Of a DNA stretch of 64,000 nucleotides, positions 20,839 through 31,088 are shown piece after piece. Position 1 is the stretch's first letter; every line of letters starts with the position of its first letter. This DNA comes from Alkalibacterium pelagium (GTDB lineage Bacteria > Bacillota > Bacilli > Lactobacillales > Carnobacteriaceae_A), in the NCBI RefSeq assembly GCF_900109325.1, contig NZ_FNZU01000014.1, positions 1 through 64,000 of the forward strand, read 5' to 3'. The position numbers were made by a program, and so were the translations under genes. Below the pieces are notes generated by a model. It was not told where the DNA came from and searched no databases. It saw nothing but the letters and a program-made list of their open reading frames with translations.

Positions 20839-22114
20839 TTTTATCGAGTTACTGCCAGTAGGTGAGAAGCTTTCGGTAAGGCTGATCGCCAAGGAACTCC
20901 AGGTCAGTGAGGGGACAGCATACAGAGCTATAAAAGAAGCGGAGAACAATGGCCTGGTTTCTACAATAAAGCGAGTAGGCACGATCCGTATCGAACCAAA
21001 AAATAGTGAACACATTGAAAACTTGACCTATGATGAAATTGTAAAGGTAATTGATGGAGAGGTTCACGGCGGTGAGAAAGGGCTGAAAAAGACCCTGACA
21101 AAGTTTATCATCGGAGCAATGACCGAAGAAGCCATGCTGCGCTATGTCACTGAAGAGTCACTGATGATCATCGGTAACAGAGAAGAAGCCCAGCAGCTTA
21201 CTTTACAGAACGGTGCAGCTGTACTTATAACAGGGGGATTCAAGCCCAGTCAGACAGTGGTCGATCTGGCCAATCAGAAGGAGTTACCACTGATCAGTAC
21301 GTCCTACGACACCTTCACAGTGGGCACGATGATCAACCGGGCAATGACCGACCAATTGATAAAAAAAGAAATTCTTCGCGTCCAGAATATCTTTACACCT
21401 CTAGAACGGACACAGTTTCTAAATAAAGAAGATACAGTATATACTTACAGAATGCTCAATCAGAAAAGTGGACATTCCAGGTTCCCCGTTGTTCTTTCAG
21501 ATGGCCGACTGGCGGGAATTGTTACAGCTAAGGACGTGGTTGGGCAGGAAGATACGGCATTGATTGAAAAGGTCATGACTAAAAACCCTGCTTCGGCAAG
21601 GAAATACATGAGTGTGGCTTCGATCGCTCATACAATGATATGGGATGGTCTGGAAGTAATGCCTGTGGTCAGCGATGAATTAAAACTTGTCGGCGTCATC
21701 TCCCGTCAGGATATCATGAAAGCCATGCAGACTGTACAAAAACAGCCACAGTCGGGGGATACGATCTCTGATCAGATCAATCAGCTTATTACTGAAAAAG
21801 ATGACAACTTGTTTTCCTTTTCAGTTACTCCGCAGACTACTGACAGCATGGGCACGATCTCATTCGGCGTGCTCAGTGAAGTCGTGACGGAGACAATCTA
21901 CAATTACCTTTCAAAATACAAGAAAAAGAATCTGGTTGTTGAACAGATGAATCTGCATTACTTCAACATGATTCAGTTAGGCAATGAACTGACGATCAAA
22001 CCTTCTGTGATCGATGAAAATCGTCGATCAGCTCGACTGGATGTCGAGATTTATTCGGAAAATGCATTAGCCGCAAAAGCGATTGTGGTGTGTCAGCTGA
22101 TCCAGAAGAGATAA
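20810..22114 (+). CDS. ytoI: YtoI-like HTH/DRTGG/CBS/hotdog domain protein
   Basis: 434 residues from the ATG at 20810, inside the end of dinB. An earlier in-frame ATG at 20750 would deepen the overlap and adds low-quality sequence, so I prefer the later one. Domains in order: winged helix (about 5-62), DRTGG (71-177), a CBS pair (190-305, with HSRFPVVL and GLEVMPVV), and a hotdog thioesterase-like fold (315-434). The ligand and target are not established. CBS pairs usually sense adenine nucleotides. It is probably coupled to nrnA downstream. Confidence 0.85.
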   Translation: MKTKHEQIIDFIELLPVGEKLSVRLIAKELQVSEGTAYRAIKEAENNGLVSTIKRVGTIRIEPKNSEHIENLTYDEIVKVIDGEVHGGEKGLKKTLTKFIIGAMTEEAMLRYVTEESLMIIGNREEAQQLTLQNGAAVLITGGFKPSQTVVDLANQKELPLISTSYDTFTVGTMINRAMTDQLIKKEILRVQNIFTPLERTQFLNKEDTVYTYRMLNQKSGHSRFPVVLSDGRLAGIVTAKDVVGQEDTALIEKVMTKNPASARKYMSVASIAHTMIWDGLEVMPVVSDELKLVGVISRQDIMKAMQTVQKQPQSGDTISDQINQLITEKDDNLFSFSVTPQTTDSMGTISFGVLSEVVTETIYNYLSKYKKKNLVVEQMNLHYFNMIQLGNELTIKPSVIDENRRSARLDVEIYSENALAAKAIVVCQLIQKR

Positions 22115-22147
22115 TATAAAAGCTACAACTGAAAAGGAGAAATGCAT

Positions 22148-23122
22148 GTGTTACTAGAGACAGTCAATAAAAAGGACAATAAAATCAAGAAAGATCTTTG
22201 GGAGTATATCAAACAATGGGATACGATCATCATACACCGTCACGTCAGACCTGATCCGGATGCTATTGGTTCCCAGTGCGGACTGAAAGAACTGATCAGA
22301 GCGACCTTTCCTGACAAGGATGTGTATGCGGTCGGTACAACAGTAGATGATCTGGAATATCTGGATCAAATGGATGAAGTGCCGGAAGACATATACGAAC
22401 AGGCTCTAGTCATTGTTACTGATACAGCCAATATCAAGCGCATAGACGGTGAGCATTATAAAATGGCGAAACAGTGGATCAAAATCGATCACCATCCTCT
22501 AGATGATTCTTATGGAGAGATTGAATGGGTCAACACTGACGCGAGCAGCTGCTGTGAAATGATTGCCGATATGTGGCTTAGCTACCCGGATGAGATTAAG
22601 ATGACTGCTAAAGCAGCCCGTCTTTTGTATGCAGGAATTGTCGGGGATACGAACCGCTTTCTATATGATGCGACATCACCCTTCACCATGCAAATTTCTG
22701 CTGAGCTGATGCGTTTTCCGTTTTCACATACAGAAGTGAACGATAAAATGAATGTGATCAAGCCTCAAGCAGGTAAACTAATGGGATATGCCCTCGATCA
22801 GTTTACAGTTTCAGAAGAGGGGGTCGGACATATTATTCTTACAAAGACATTATTGAAGTCGCTTGGAATGGATGACAGCGAGACGCATCAAGTGGTTCCT
22901 TTGCTTGGAAAAATAGAAGGAGTAAAAGTATGGGCAGTATTTGTCGAACAGTCAGACAGTGAATTTAGATGCAGACTGCGTTCGAAAGGACCTGTGGTAA
23001 ATGAAATTGCCCAGAAACATGGAGGCGGCGGCCATCCTCTGGCCAGTGGCACGCATGCAAAAGACGAGGAAGAAATTGTACAGATCCTTAAAGAACTGAC
23101 TGATCAGGCGAAAGCTTATTAA
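22148..23122 (+). CDS. nrnA: Bifunctional oligoribonuclease/PAP phosphatase NrnA
   Basis: 324 residues from the GTG at 22148. AAGGAG (22134-22139) is eight bases before this GTG but only two before an in-frame ATG at 22142. NrnA degrades 2-5-base RNA and dephosphorylates pAp. The DHH motifs are RHVRPDPDAIGSQ, VTDTAN and IDHHPLDD, and the C-terminal DHHA1 motif is GGGGHPLASG. It follows the YtoI-like gene, a common Gram-positive pairing. Confidence 0.95.
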   Translation: MLLETVNKKDNKIKKDLWEYIKQWDTIIIHRHVRPDPDAIGSQCGLKELIRATFPDKDVYAVGTTVDDLEYLDQMDEVPEDIYEQALVIVTDTANIKRIDGEHYKMAKQWIKIDHHPLDDSYGEIEWVNTDASSCCEMIADMWLSYPDEIKMTAKAARLLYAGIVGDTNRFLYDATSPFTMQISAELMRFPFSHTEVNDKMNVIKPQAGKLMGYALDQFTVSEEGVGHIILTKTLLKSLGMDDSETHQVVPLLGKIEGVKVWAVFVEQSDSEFRCRLRSKGPVVNEIAQKHGGGGHPLASGTHAKDEEEIVQILKELTDQAKAY

Positions 23123-23166
23123 TAAAAGTCCGTCTGAGGGCTGATAACCATTTCACACGCACATGT

Positions 23167-23172
23167 TATAAT
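23167..23172 (+). promoter_or_regulatory. Extended -10 of the penicillin-binding protein gene
   Basis: TGT-TATAAT lies in the gap after nrnA, without a recognisable -35. It is placed about 55 bases before the start codon. Confidence 0.45.
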
Positions 23173-23226
23173 TAAGTGATGATGTATAACTGTTTAAAGG
23201 GATAGAAGTAAGATGAGGGAACAATC

Positions 23227-25344
23227 ATGACTAAAAATCAATTAAAGAAAAAACTGAAAAATATGTTCAGTCAAACCATGCATAAACTGAAACCTGTACT
23301 GAAACGGTCCTGGATAGTAGGGAAACGCAAATGGAAAAAGTTCCATATGACTAAACTGCTCATATTGACTGTTCTTTCCATTGCGCTATTATTCAGCGTT
23401 TATCTGGCAGTCCTCGCCAGAACAGCTAATGTCAATGCATTGAGAGCGGGGCTGGAACAGTCGACTACTATAATGGATGATCAGGGAGAGGAAGCTGGAA
23501 CGCTATATGCACATAAAGGGTCATTCGTGGAAATGGACAAGATCTCCCCTCATATTGTTAATGCAGTAATATCGACAGAAGATCAGCGGTTTGAGAAGCA
23601 TCACGGATTTGATCCGATCGGTCTGGGACGTGCAGCTGTGGGGTATGTTATAAACAGAGGGCAGATAGTCGGTGGTGGGAGTACAATCACCCAGCAATTG
23701 GCTAAGAATGCCTATCTCTATGCAGATCAGACCCTGATGAGAAAGCTGAGGGAGCTGTTTCTGGCTATAGAAATAGAGAAGCACTACACTAAAGATCAGA
23801 TACTGGAAATGTATCTTAATAACGCCTACTTTGGTAATGGGGTATGGGGTGTTGAAGATGCCTCTATGAAATACTTTGGGAAGGGAGCGTCTGATGTGAC
23901 AGTTCCCGAAGCCGCAGCTATCGCAGCCATGCTTAAGGCGCCTAGTCATTATAACCCAATCGACAATTATGAGCGGTCGATCAGCAGAAGAAACGTCGTG
24001 CTGTCATTGATGGAAAATACTGGAACGATCACTGGAGAGGAAAGAGCCAGCTATCAGCAGACTGGACTGACTCTGGTTGACAGATATAACAGCACAGATG
24101 GCTACCGCTATCCCTATTATTTTGATGCTGTCATAAACGAAGCAGTTAACAGGTACGGATTTGAAGAAGAAGACCTGATGAACAACGGGTACACGATCTA
24201 CACTTCCTTGAATCAGACTCATCAGCAGCAGATGGATGCAGTCTATGCCAGCAACAGCAATTTCGAAGTGGCTGCTGACGGAACAGCGGTGCAGAGTGCA
24301 TCTATCGCACTTAATCCTAAAACTGGCGGAGTGAGCGCAGTCATTGGTGGTCGAGGAGACTACACTTTCCGAGGATTCAATAGAGCAACGCAAATGAGAA
24401 GGCAGCCAGGATCAGTAATCAAGCCTCTGGGCGTCTTTACACCAGCACTGGAAGCGGGCTATGCGCCTGATTCATTGCTTAACGATGAGCTGCTCTCTTA
24501 CGGTGAAACAGATTATACCCCAACGAACTTATCTGGTCATTATAGCGGAGAAGTTCCGATGTATAGAGCTTTAGCAGATAGTCTCAATGCACCGACGGTC
24601 TGGCTGCTCAATGAACTCGGGTTGAGAAAAGGGATGAATAAAGTTGAACAGTTCGGTTTAAGAGTAACGGACAAAGACAATCACCTGGGAGCTATCGCAT
24701 TGGGTGGGATGGACAGAGGTGTTTCTCCTATGGAAATTGCCAGTGCGTACAGTGTTTTTCCAAATGAAGGAATCAGAAAAGATCCGCACTTTATTACACG
24801 AATTGTCGATGCCACAGGAGCTGTGGTTGTGGACAATACTTCTCCCAGATCAAAACGTGTGGTATCCGCTAAAGTAGCCGATCAGATGAACAGCATGCTC
24901 TTAAGCGTGTTCGATAACGGGACTGGACGAAACATTCAGCCAGCCGGTTTCAAGATAGCGGGTAAAACGGGGACAACACAGACAGAATCAGGTACAGGAG
25001 CAACTGACCAGTGGGTGGTTGGCTATACACCTGACCTTGTGATCACAAGCTGGATGGGTTATGATCAGACAACTGACAATCACTATCTCAACTCAGCAAC
25101 GTCTCAGGGGATCGGACAGGTATTCAAGTCTGAAATGGAGGCCATCCTTCCCCACACGGAGCAGTCTACTTTCCTGGTAGAAGAAGCTGGATCAGAATTT
25201 AGAGTTGAAGAGCCTTCATTTATGGATAGAATGACTGAAGGGCTGGACGATGCAAGTGAATTTATCAGAGAGGGCTCCTCTGTGATCCGTGAACGTGCCG
25301 GAGAGCTGTTCAGACAGTTCCGCAGTCGACAGTCAGGACAGTAA
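23227..25344 (+). CDS. Class A penicillin-binding protein (transglycosylase/transpeptidase)
   Basis: 705 residues. It polymerises and cross-links peptidoglycan outside the membrane. A very basic cytoplasmic tail (1-41) and a membrane helix (43-64) come first. The GT51 domain has catalytic Glu118 in STEDQRF and the GGSTITQQLAKN motif. The transpeptidase has Ser396-x-x-Lys399, Ser-Leu-Asn 452-454 and Lys-Thr-Gly 580-582. The C-terminus is charged. Context (next to yheA-yhaO-yhaN-yhaM-prsA) resembles Pbp2A of lactic acid bacteria, but I leave the symbol open. Confidence 0.95.
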   Translation: MTKNQLKKKLKNMFSQTMHKLKPVLKRSWIVGKRKWKKFHMTKLLILTVLSIALLFSVYLAVLARTANVNALRAGLEQSTTIMDDQGEEAGTLYAHKGSFVEMDKISPHIVNAVISTEDQRFEKHHGFDPIGLGRAAVGYVINRGQIVGGGSTITQQLAKNAYLYADQTLMRKLRELFLAIEIEKHYTKDQILEMYLNNAYFGNGVWGVEDASMKYFGKGASDVTVPEAAAIAAMLKAPSHYNPIDNYERSISRRNVVLSLMENTGTITGEERASYQQTGLTLVDRYNSTDGYRYPYYFDAVINEAVNRYGFEEEDLMNNGYTIYTSLNQTHQQQMDAVYASNSNFEVAADGTAVQSASIALNPKTGGVSAVIGGRGDYTFRGFNRATQMRRQPGSVIKPLGVFTPALEAGYAPDSLLNDELLSYGETDYTPTNLSGHYSGEVPMYRALADSLNAPTVWLLNELGLRKGMNKVEQFGLRVTDKDNHLGAIALGGMDRGVSPMEIASAYSVFPNEGIRKDPHFITRIVDATGAVVVDNTSPRSKRVVSAKVADQMNSMLLSVFDNGTGRNIQPAGFKIAGKTGTTQTESGTGATDQWVVGYTPDLVITSWMGYDQTTDNHYLNSATSQGIGQVFKSEMEAILPHTEQSTFLVEEAGSEFRVEEPSFMDRMTEGLDDASEFIREGSSVIRERAGELFRQFRSRQSGQ

Positions 25345-25451
25345 GTAAATTAAAGCCTTTTAATCTTTTCTGGCAAGACTATTCAATTCGTGATAAACTT
25401 GTATAGTAAAGAAAAAGCTCGACATAGAGCGAAAATTGAAGGGATGAGACG

Positions 25452-25793
25452 ATGGCTGTCAACATTTATGACACGGCTAACCAGTTAGAACAGGAATTAA
25501 GAAACACTGAAGAATTTACAACATTAGAAACGGCATTCGGTGCTGTTAAAGAAGATGAAGAGGCAAGTCGCGTATTTAACGAATTCCGTCAAGTACAGCA
25601 GACGATCCAGCAGAAACAGATGATGGGCCAGGAAATTTCTGAAGAAGAAGCAGCACAGGCTCAGGAAGTTTCAACTAAAATCAGTCAGAATGAAATCATT
25701 ACTAAACTGCTTGAAGCTGAAAAGCAAGTCGGCCAGATGATCGACGACATCAACCAGGTAGTACTAAAACCTGTTAGAGAATTATATCAATAA
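25452..25793 (+). CDS. yheA: YheA/YlbF family protein (UPF0342)
   Basis: 113 residues, mostly alpha-helical with a Gln/Glu-rich middle (EFRQVQQTIQQKQ). It belongs to the YlbF/YmcA superfamily. The YlbF-YmcA-YaaT members modulate RNase Y, but the role of this branch is unknown. GAAGGGATGAG precedes the ATG. It sits between the penicillin-binding protein and yhaO, as in related genomes. Confidence 0.88.
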   Translation: MAVNIYDTANQLEQELRNTEEFTTLETAFGAVKEDEEASRVFNEFRQVQQTIQQKQMMGQEISEEEAAQAQEVSTKISQNEIITKLLEAEKQVGQMIDDINQVVLKPVRELYQ

Positions 25794-25807
25794 AAGATCA
25801 GATGAAG

Positions 25808-25836
25808 AGGGCTTGCTAATATAGTGAGTCCTTTTC
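25808..25836 (+). terminator. Weak terminator after yheA
   Basis: AGGGCTTGC pairs with GTGAGTCCT using three G-T pairs, and a short T-run follows. Confidence 0.35.
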
Positions 25837-25888
25837 ACTAACATTACAAAGAACATACGTACCCTATAGAGGGGAGGAGTGTATACCA

Positions 25889-27112
25889 ATGGTCTTATTT
25901 ATACATGCAGCAGATCTTCACCTGGACAGTCCCTATAAAGGAATCAAAGATTTATCCAGTCGACTAGGAAAAGAAATCAGGGAATCAACGTTTCAGTCAT
26001 TGACTGCTATTGTCGATCTGGCAGTGAGTCAGCAGGTGGATTTTGTGCTTTTTTCAGGTGATATATATGATCTGGAAGATCGGAGTATTAAAGCTCAGAT
26101 TGCATTTAAAGAGGAGATGAAGAGACTGGATGACGAGGGAATCCGAGTCTGTCTGATCCACGGGAACCATGATTTTTTGGGAAATGAAGCAGACCACCTT
26201 TCCTTGCCGTCAAACGTGACCGTATTTCCCTCTGAAGTAGAGACGATTTACATACAGACAGAAAAAGGGGAGCGTGTTGCGGTCAGCGGGTTCAGTTATA
26301 ACAGAAAATGGGTCGACAGGCGGATGATTAGCGACTATCCTTCAAGAAAGGAGCAGATCGATTATCATATAGGCCTTCTCCACGGTTTCGAAGAAGGACA
26401 GAAATCAGAGCATGGCCGGTACGCGCCTTTTTCTCTGGCTGAACTGGCAGAAAAGAACTATGACTACTGGGCTTTGGGACATATCCATAAGAGGCAGCAG
26501 CTCTCAGCTGAACCGCTTGTGTATTACAGCGGGAACACTCAAGGACGTCACAGGAAGGAAACGGGAGACAAAGGGTGTCTGTTAGTCAAGTTGTCCCGCA
26601 CAGGTCATACTGTTGACTTTAAAGCCACTGCACCGATCGTCTGGAAGGAACTTAAGGTTGATGTCAGTACGCTTGATACACTCAACAGTATTTATGAAAA
26701 AATCAAACTGGCAGTGGATGATGCAAGTGATGGTCAGACGCTGCTGTATCTTAAAATTATTGTTTCGTCAAATTTATCAGATAAAATAATGGCTAAATTG
26801 AATCAGGACGACTTCATTGAGACGCTGCACCATGATTCTGATAATACTTTCGCTTTCGTAACGGGGCTTAAAATACAAATAAGTAACGTCACAGCAAATC
26901 AAGTATCGCTTGAACAGCTGTTTCCAGAGGAGTGGAAGAGATCGGTCGAGTATTATTCAGAAAATGAAGCATTTAACGAAGTGACTAAAGAACTGCTGGA
27001 TACTCATCCGTTCTCAGTGGAACTGTCTGAGCAGACTGAAGATTACAGACGTGAGATTTTAGAATCAGCACTGACTTTGCTTCAATATGATTTAGGAATG
27101 GATGAGGGATAG
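25889..27112 (+). CDS. yhaO: DNA repair exonuclease, SbcD-like (YhaO)
   Basis: 407 residues. Calcineurin-type phosphoesterase motifs appear in order: DLHLDSP (near 9), GDIYD (near 57), GNHDF (near 91) and GHIHKR (near 199). The family forms a nuclease pair with a YhaN/SbcC-like ATPase, by analogy with Mre11-Rad50. The start has GGGGAGGAG upstream. It ends a few bases before yhaN. Confidence 0.93.
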   Translation: MVLFIHAADLHLDSPYKGIKDLSSRLGKEIRESTFQSLTAIVDLAVSQQVDFVLFSGDIYDLEDRSIKAQIAFKEEMKRLDDEGIRVCLIHGNHDFLGNEADHLSLPSNVTVFPSEVETIYIQTEKGERVAVSGFSYNRKWVDRRMISDYPSRKEQIDYHIGLLHGFEEGQKSEHGRYAPFSLAELAEKNYDYWALGHIHKRQQLSAEPLVYYSGNTQGRHRKETGDKGCLLVKLSRTGHTVDFKATAPIVWKELKVDVSTLDTLNSIYEKIKLAVDDASDGQTLLYLKIIVSSNLSDKIMAKLNQDDFIETLHHDSDNTFAFVTGLKIQISNVTANQVSLEQLFPEEWKRSVEYYSENEAFNEVTKELLDTHPFSVELSEQTEDYRREILESALTLLQYDLGMDEG

Positions 27113-27116
27113 AGAA

Positions 27117-29903
27117 ATGAGAATAAAAAAGCTCGTTATTTATGGATACGGGAAATGGATCGATGCTGAATTTGATTTGTCCTCTTCGATCCAGGTTATA
27201 CAGGGGCAGAATGAAGCCGGAAAATCTACGTTGATGTCATTTATTCATAGTATATTGTTTGGTTTCCCGACCAGACATAGTTCTGCACTCAGATATGAAC
27301 CGAAAGAAAGCAGCCGTTATGGAGGGAAAGTGATTCTTGACGACGACCGTTTCGGTGAAGTGACGATCGAAAGAGTAAATGGAAAAGTCACTGGAGATGT
27401 AACGGTTACCCTCGAGGATGGAACAGAAGGAGATGAGAGACTGCTTGATACGATCCTTCATAAAAAAAACAGATCATTTTATGAGCAGATCTATTCATTT
27501 GATCTGAAGGGTGTTGAAGAAACAAAAGATATGAACCGGGAGCAGTTCAACCGCTTCTTCTTAAGTGTGGGATCTTTTGGAAATGAGCAGTTCCTTAAAC
27601 AAGCCGATCAGTATAAACAGAAAGCCTCTCAGCTGTTCAAACCTACCGGACGCAAACCCAAAGTGAACCAGCTGTATCGCTCCCTGAAAAAGCAGAAAGA
27701 GCAGTTGAGCAAAGCAAAAGAGAAAAACGAAACATACATTATTCGGGTCAAGGATAAAGAAACGGTCGATGCAGAAATGGATCAGCTGGAAAAAGAATTG
27801 AAACAGAAACGAGGAGAGAGTGACCTTCTTAACCATCACCTCAAGCATATTGAAACAATTGAAGAATTGAACCGGCTGAAGAGAGAAATCGATCAGTACC
27901 CTGACCGGTCATTACCAGAAGATGGTCTGATTCAGCTCAACCATATCAATAGACAGCTTGAAGAAATGAGAGAACAGACTAAGGCCCTGCATGAGAAGCA
28001 GAATGCTCTTCAGGATAAGTATCGGCCTTCAAAAGAACTGCTGGTGTATCAGGAGAACGAAGAGGCAGTGGATCAGCTGACAGGCAAGTGGGATCAGCTT
28101 GAGTTGAAAGCTGACTCGATTAGAGAACTGAAGCAGCAGATCACCTTGCTGGAACAGCAGACCTTTGAGTTTAAGTTAAGAGAAGGTCTGTCCCTTCAGG
28201 ATGACTTACCCGAAGATCTTACTTCAGATAGTAGAGGGCACGTTCAGCTGATCGATCAGTCAATGAATCGTCTGGATCAGGAAGAAAAGGAATCGAACGA
28301 AAAGATTGAAAGACTCAAGCTTAAAATCGAATATAACGAAGAACAAATCGATTCGATTGAACAGACGCTATGGCCACTTTCGACATTTAAAGCAGTTGAG
28401 GCAGAAGAAAAACAGAAAAGAACGCCCGATACGCCAAAGGTCTCCGAGAGAAAAGCGGTCATCCTTATTACCAGTGCCGCATTGCTGCTTGCTGTCCTGG
28501 CTTTAGTACTTCAAAACTGGTTTCCTCTTACAGGTGTTTTCCTGCTTGCTGCAGTGTGGATTATCAGAGCCAGACGAAAAGTAAAAGCCTTAAATCATAG
28601 AGAGCCAGAATATGACATAAGTAAATATTATTATCAGAAGAAACTGCGACAGCAGTGGAAAGACACACTTGCATCTACCGATTCACTGCAGCAGCAGATT
28701 GGCGAGGAAAAAGATTCTCAGAACAAGATCAGGCAGGAAAAAGAAGAATATGCTGCATCATTTTCTGAATGGAAATCAGTTCATCGTTACCCTGAACACT
28801 ACTCACTGACTGCTGTGATGTCTTCAATGGAAAAGATGTCAGCAATAAGAAAAGTTGAACGACAGCAGAGAGAACTGTCAGAGAGAGTGTCAGAACAAAT
28901 AACTGAGCTGGATAAGGAACTGAGACAGAACGCCTTTACTTGTACCATTTACGAAGACGAACAGGATCCGCTGACTGTTTTTTCAGAGGCTAGAAAAAGA
29001 CTCAGACAGATTGAGCAGGACAAGCGACTGCAGCAGGCCTATATAAAAGAAACTGAGAAAATTCAGAATGCTGTATTATATTTTGTTCAGCAGGAGAAAG
29101 AACAGAATAAATTAAAGCATAAGCTTTATGAACAGGCTTCTGTAAAGAATGAAGAAGCCTTTGTACGTGCCTATCACACTCTTGAGGAAAAGGATGAAAA
29201 GATCAGACGTTATGAACATTTATCTTCGACAATCGATGTAAGTGAACAGGCTCTGGCCTTGTCAGCCGAAGATGTGAAGAACAAACTGATGGAATTGTCT
29301 GAATCAGCAGAGGAGTTAGAAAGTCGCTATAAAGAAAAAGCCCGAAGATCTGTCGAACTTTCTTACGAAATAAAGGAACTGGAAGAAGGTGGAACATACT
29401 CGGAGCTGCTTCAAAAGTACGAAAATGAAAAAAGTATATATCAGGATGCAGCTGATCAATGGAGCGCGTACAAAATTGCCTCCTCACTGATCGAACGGAC
29501 TCTGAATAACGCTAAAGCCAATCAGCTGCCTCAGACCATTGCTCTGGCAGAAAAATATTTTTCTTCACTTACCTCAGGAGACTATCCATCAATCCTTATG
29601 GACTACGACGAGTTCTTTGTGATTGACCGCAATGGAAAGAAATGGGCAGCGGAAGAGCTTTCAAGAGGAACTGTCGAGCCGCTTTATGCTGCGATAAGAC
29701 TGGCTTTTGTAGTCAGCTTTAAAGATACGGTGCGTTTTCCGGTCATTATTGATGACAGTTTTGTCAATGTCGATGAAGCGAGAAAAAATAAACTGTATGA
29801 TCTGCTGAACGAGATCTGTCAGTCTGTACAAGTCATTTATTTTACCTTTGATTCAACTATTACTGATTATGTTCCTGAGTCTCATGTGTTAAAATTGAAC
29901 TAA
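27117..29903 (+). CDS. yhaN: SbcC-like AAA ATPase with internal membrane segments (YhaN)
   Basis: About 928 residues. I chose the ATG at 27117 because GAGGGA precedes it; an in-frame ATG at 27102 overlaps yhaO. The N-terminal Walker A is GQNEAGKST near residue 32. Long coiled coils (about 190-440 and 500-780) flank two hydrophobic helices near residues 446-487. The C-terminal ATPase half carries LSRGTVEPLYAAIRLAF (signature) and FPVIIDDSFVNVD (Walker B). The membrane helices in the coiled-coil region distinguish YhaN from ordinary SbcC and suggest a membrane-tethered Rad50-like complex. Confidence 0.9.
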   Translation: MRIKKLVIYGYGKWIDAEFDLSSSIQVIQGQNEAGKSTLMSFIHSILFGFPTRHSSALRYEPKESSRYGGKVILDDDRFGEVTIERVNGKVTGDVTVTLEDGTEGDERLLDTILHKKNRSFYEQIYSFDLKGVEETKDMNREQFNRFFLSVGSFGNEQFLKQADQYKQKASQLFKPTGRKPKVNQLYRSLKKQKEQLSKAKEKNETYIIRVKDKETVDAEMDQLEKELKQKRGESDLLNHHLKHIETIEELNRLKREIDQYPDRSLPEDGLIQLNHINRQLEEMREQTKALHEKQNALQDKYRPSKELLVYQENEEAVDQLTGKWDQLELKADSIRELKQQITLLEQQTFEFKLREGLSLQDDLPEDLTSDSRGHVQLIDQSMNRLDQEEKESNEKIERLKLKIEYNEEQIDSIEQTLWPLSTFKAVEAEEKQKRTPDTPKVSERKAVILITSAALLLAVLALVLQNWFPLTGVFLLAAVWIIRARRKVKALNHREPEYDISKYYYQKKLRQQWKDTLASTDSLQQQIGEEKDSQNKIRQEKEEYAASFSEWKSVHRYPEHYSLTAVMSSMEKMSAIRKVERQQRELSERVSEQITELDKELRQNAFTCTIYEDEQDPLTVFSEARKRLRQIEQDKRLQQAYIKETEKIQNAVLYFVQQEKEQNKLKHKLYEQASVKNEEAFVRAYHTLEEKDEKIRRYEHLSSTIDVSEQALALSAEDVKNKLMELSESAEELESRYKEKARRSVELSYEIKELEEGGTYSELLQKYENEKSIYQDAADQWSAYKIASSLIERTLNNAKANQLPQTIALAEKYFSSLTSGDYPSILMDYDEFFVIDRNGKKWAAEELSRGTVEPLYAAIRLAFVVSFKDTVRFPVIIDDSFVNVDEARKNKLYDLLNEICQSVQVIYFTFDSTITDYVPESHVLKLN

Positions 29904-29957
29904 GTAGTGGAACAAACATATTGAAGACAATGAACAGCAGGCAAAGGAGTGGCGACA

Positions 29958-30926
29958 ATGAAAAAGTTATATGACTACCAGAAAGATGAGCAGTTGAACC
30001 TCTTCCTTCTGATCAAATCAGCTGAAGAAAAGAAAACACGGAATAACAAACCTTATCTTGCCCTGATTCTACAAGACACCAGTGGAGAAATTTCGGCTAA
30101 TTACTGGGATGCTTCTCCCAGTGATGTTGAACAGTTCAAGCCGGGCCGAGTTATAAAAGTGGATGGCAGGAGGGAAGAATACAATGGTGCACCTCAACTG
30201 CGAATCAAGCAGATGAGGCTTGCTCAAGATGATGAACCGTCTAATCCTGACTTATACATTGAACGGGCACCAGTCAATAAAGACAAGATGATCGAAGCTT
30301 TCAACCAGGCTGTCTTTGACATAACTAATGCTCATCTGAACCGTATTGTTCGCTATATAATGAAAAAGTATCAGAGAGAGTTCTTCCAAAGTCCTGCTGC
30401 AAAGAAAAATCACCATGCATACCTCGGCGGACTGGCCTTCCACACAATGTCCATGCTCAAAATTGCAAAATCAATAACGGCTAGTTATGATCTGCTGAAC
30501 CCTTCCCTACTTTATGCTGGAATCATTCTACATGATGTCGGAAAGGTGATAGAACTCAGCGGACCAACAGCCACAGAATATACGCTCGAGGGTAAACTGG
30601 TGGGACACATCGTCCTTATCTATGATGAGATTTCAAAAGCATGTGTGGAGCTTAAAATCGACGAAAGTCACGAAGACGTTCTCCTGCTTAAACACCTTGT
30701 GCTTGCTCATCATGGAGAGATGGAATATGGGTCTCCAGTGAGACCGCAGATTCCTGAAGCTGAAATCATCCATTATATTGATCAGATCGATGCCAAGATG
30801 AACATGATGGAGTCTGCCTTAAGGAAAACAGAAGCAGGAGAATTTTCTGAACGGATCTGGGCAATGGACAACCGGTCGTTTTTTAAAAGCACAGTAAAGA
30901 AGGAAAGACCAGCCTCTGAAGAATAA
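29958..30926 (+). CDS. yhaM: 3'-5' exoribonuclease YhaM
   Basis: 322 residues from the ATG at 29958; AAAGGAG lies eight bases before it, whereas an in-frame GTG at 29949 overlaps that site. YhaM trims RNA from the 3' end. An OB-fold domain (about 15-110) is followed by an HD domain with HHAYLGGLAFHT (near 153), LHDVGK and LAHHGEMEYGS. It follows yhaN by about 55 bases, as in Bacillus. Confidence 0.95.
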   Translation: MKKLYDYQKDEQLNLFLLIKSAEEKKTRNNKPYLALILQDTSGEISANYWDASPSDVEQFKPGRVIKVDGRREEYNGAPQLRIKQMRLAQDDEPSNPDLYIERAPVNKDKMIEAFNQAVFDITNAHLNRIVRYIMKKYQREFFQSPAAKKNHHAYLGGLAFHTMSMLKIAKSITASYDLLNPSLLYAGIILHDVGKVIELSGPTATEYTLEGKLVGHIVLIYDEISKACVELKIDESHEDVLLLKHLVLAHHGEMEYGSPVRPQIPEAEIIHYIDQIDAKMNMMESALRKTEAGEFSERIWAMDNRSFFKSTVKKERPASEE

Positions 30927-30979
30927 TAGGTTTATTTGTGAAGGCTTGATGAAAAATAGTAAAGATTTGCTTTATACGT

Positions 30980-31008
30980 TTTCATTTTCTCAAGACCTGT
31001 GTTATATT
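30980..31008 (+). promoter_or_regulatory. Probable promoter of prsA
   Basis: -35 TTTCAT (30980-30985), a 17-base spacer, and an extended -10 TGT-TATATT (31003-31008). The leader of about 75 bases has only a weak ribosome site. Confidence 0.45.
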
Positions 31009-31088
31009 AATTGAGGTACGGACATGGCAGATTATCTTAGCCCTGACCGTTCACTAGATTATAAGAATTAGGATGTGTTTTTACGAGT

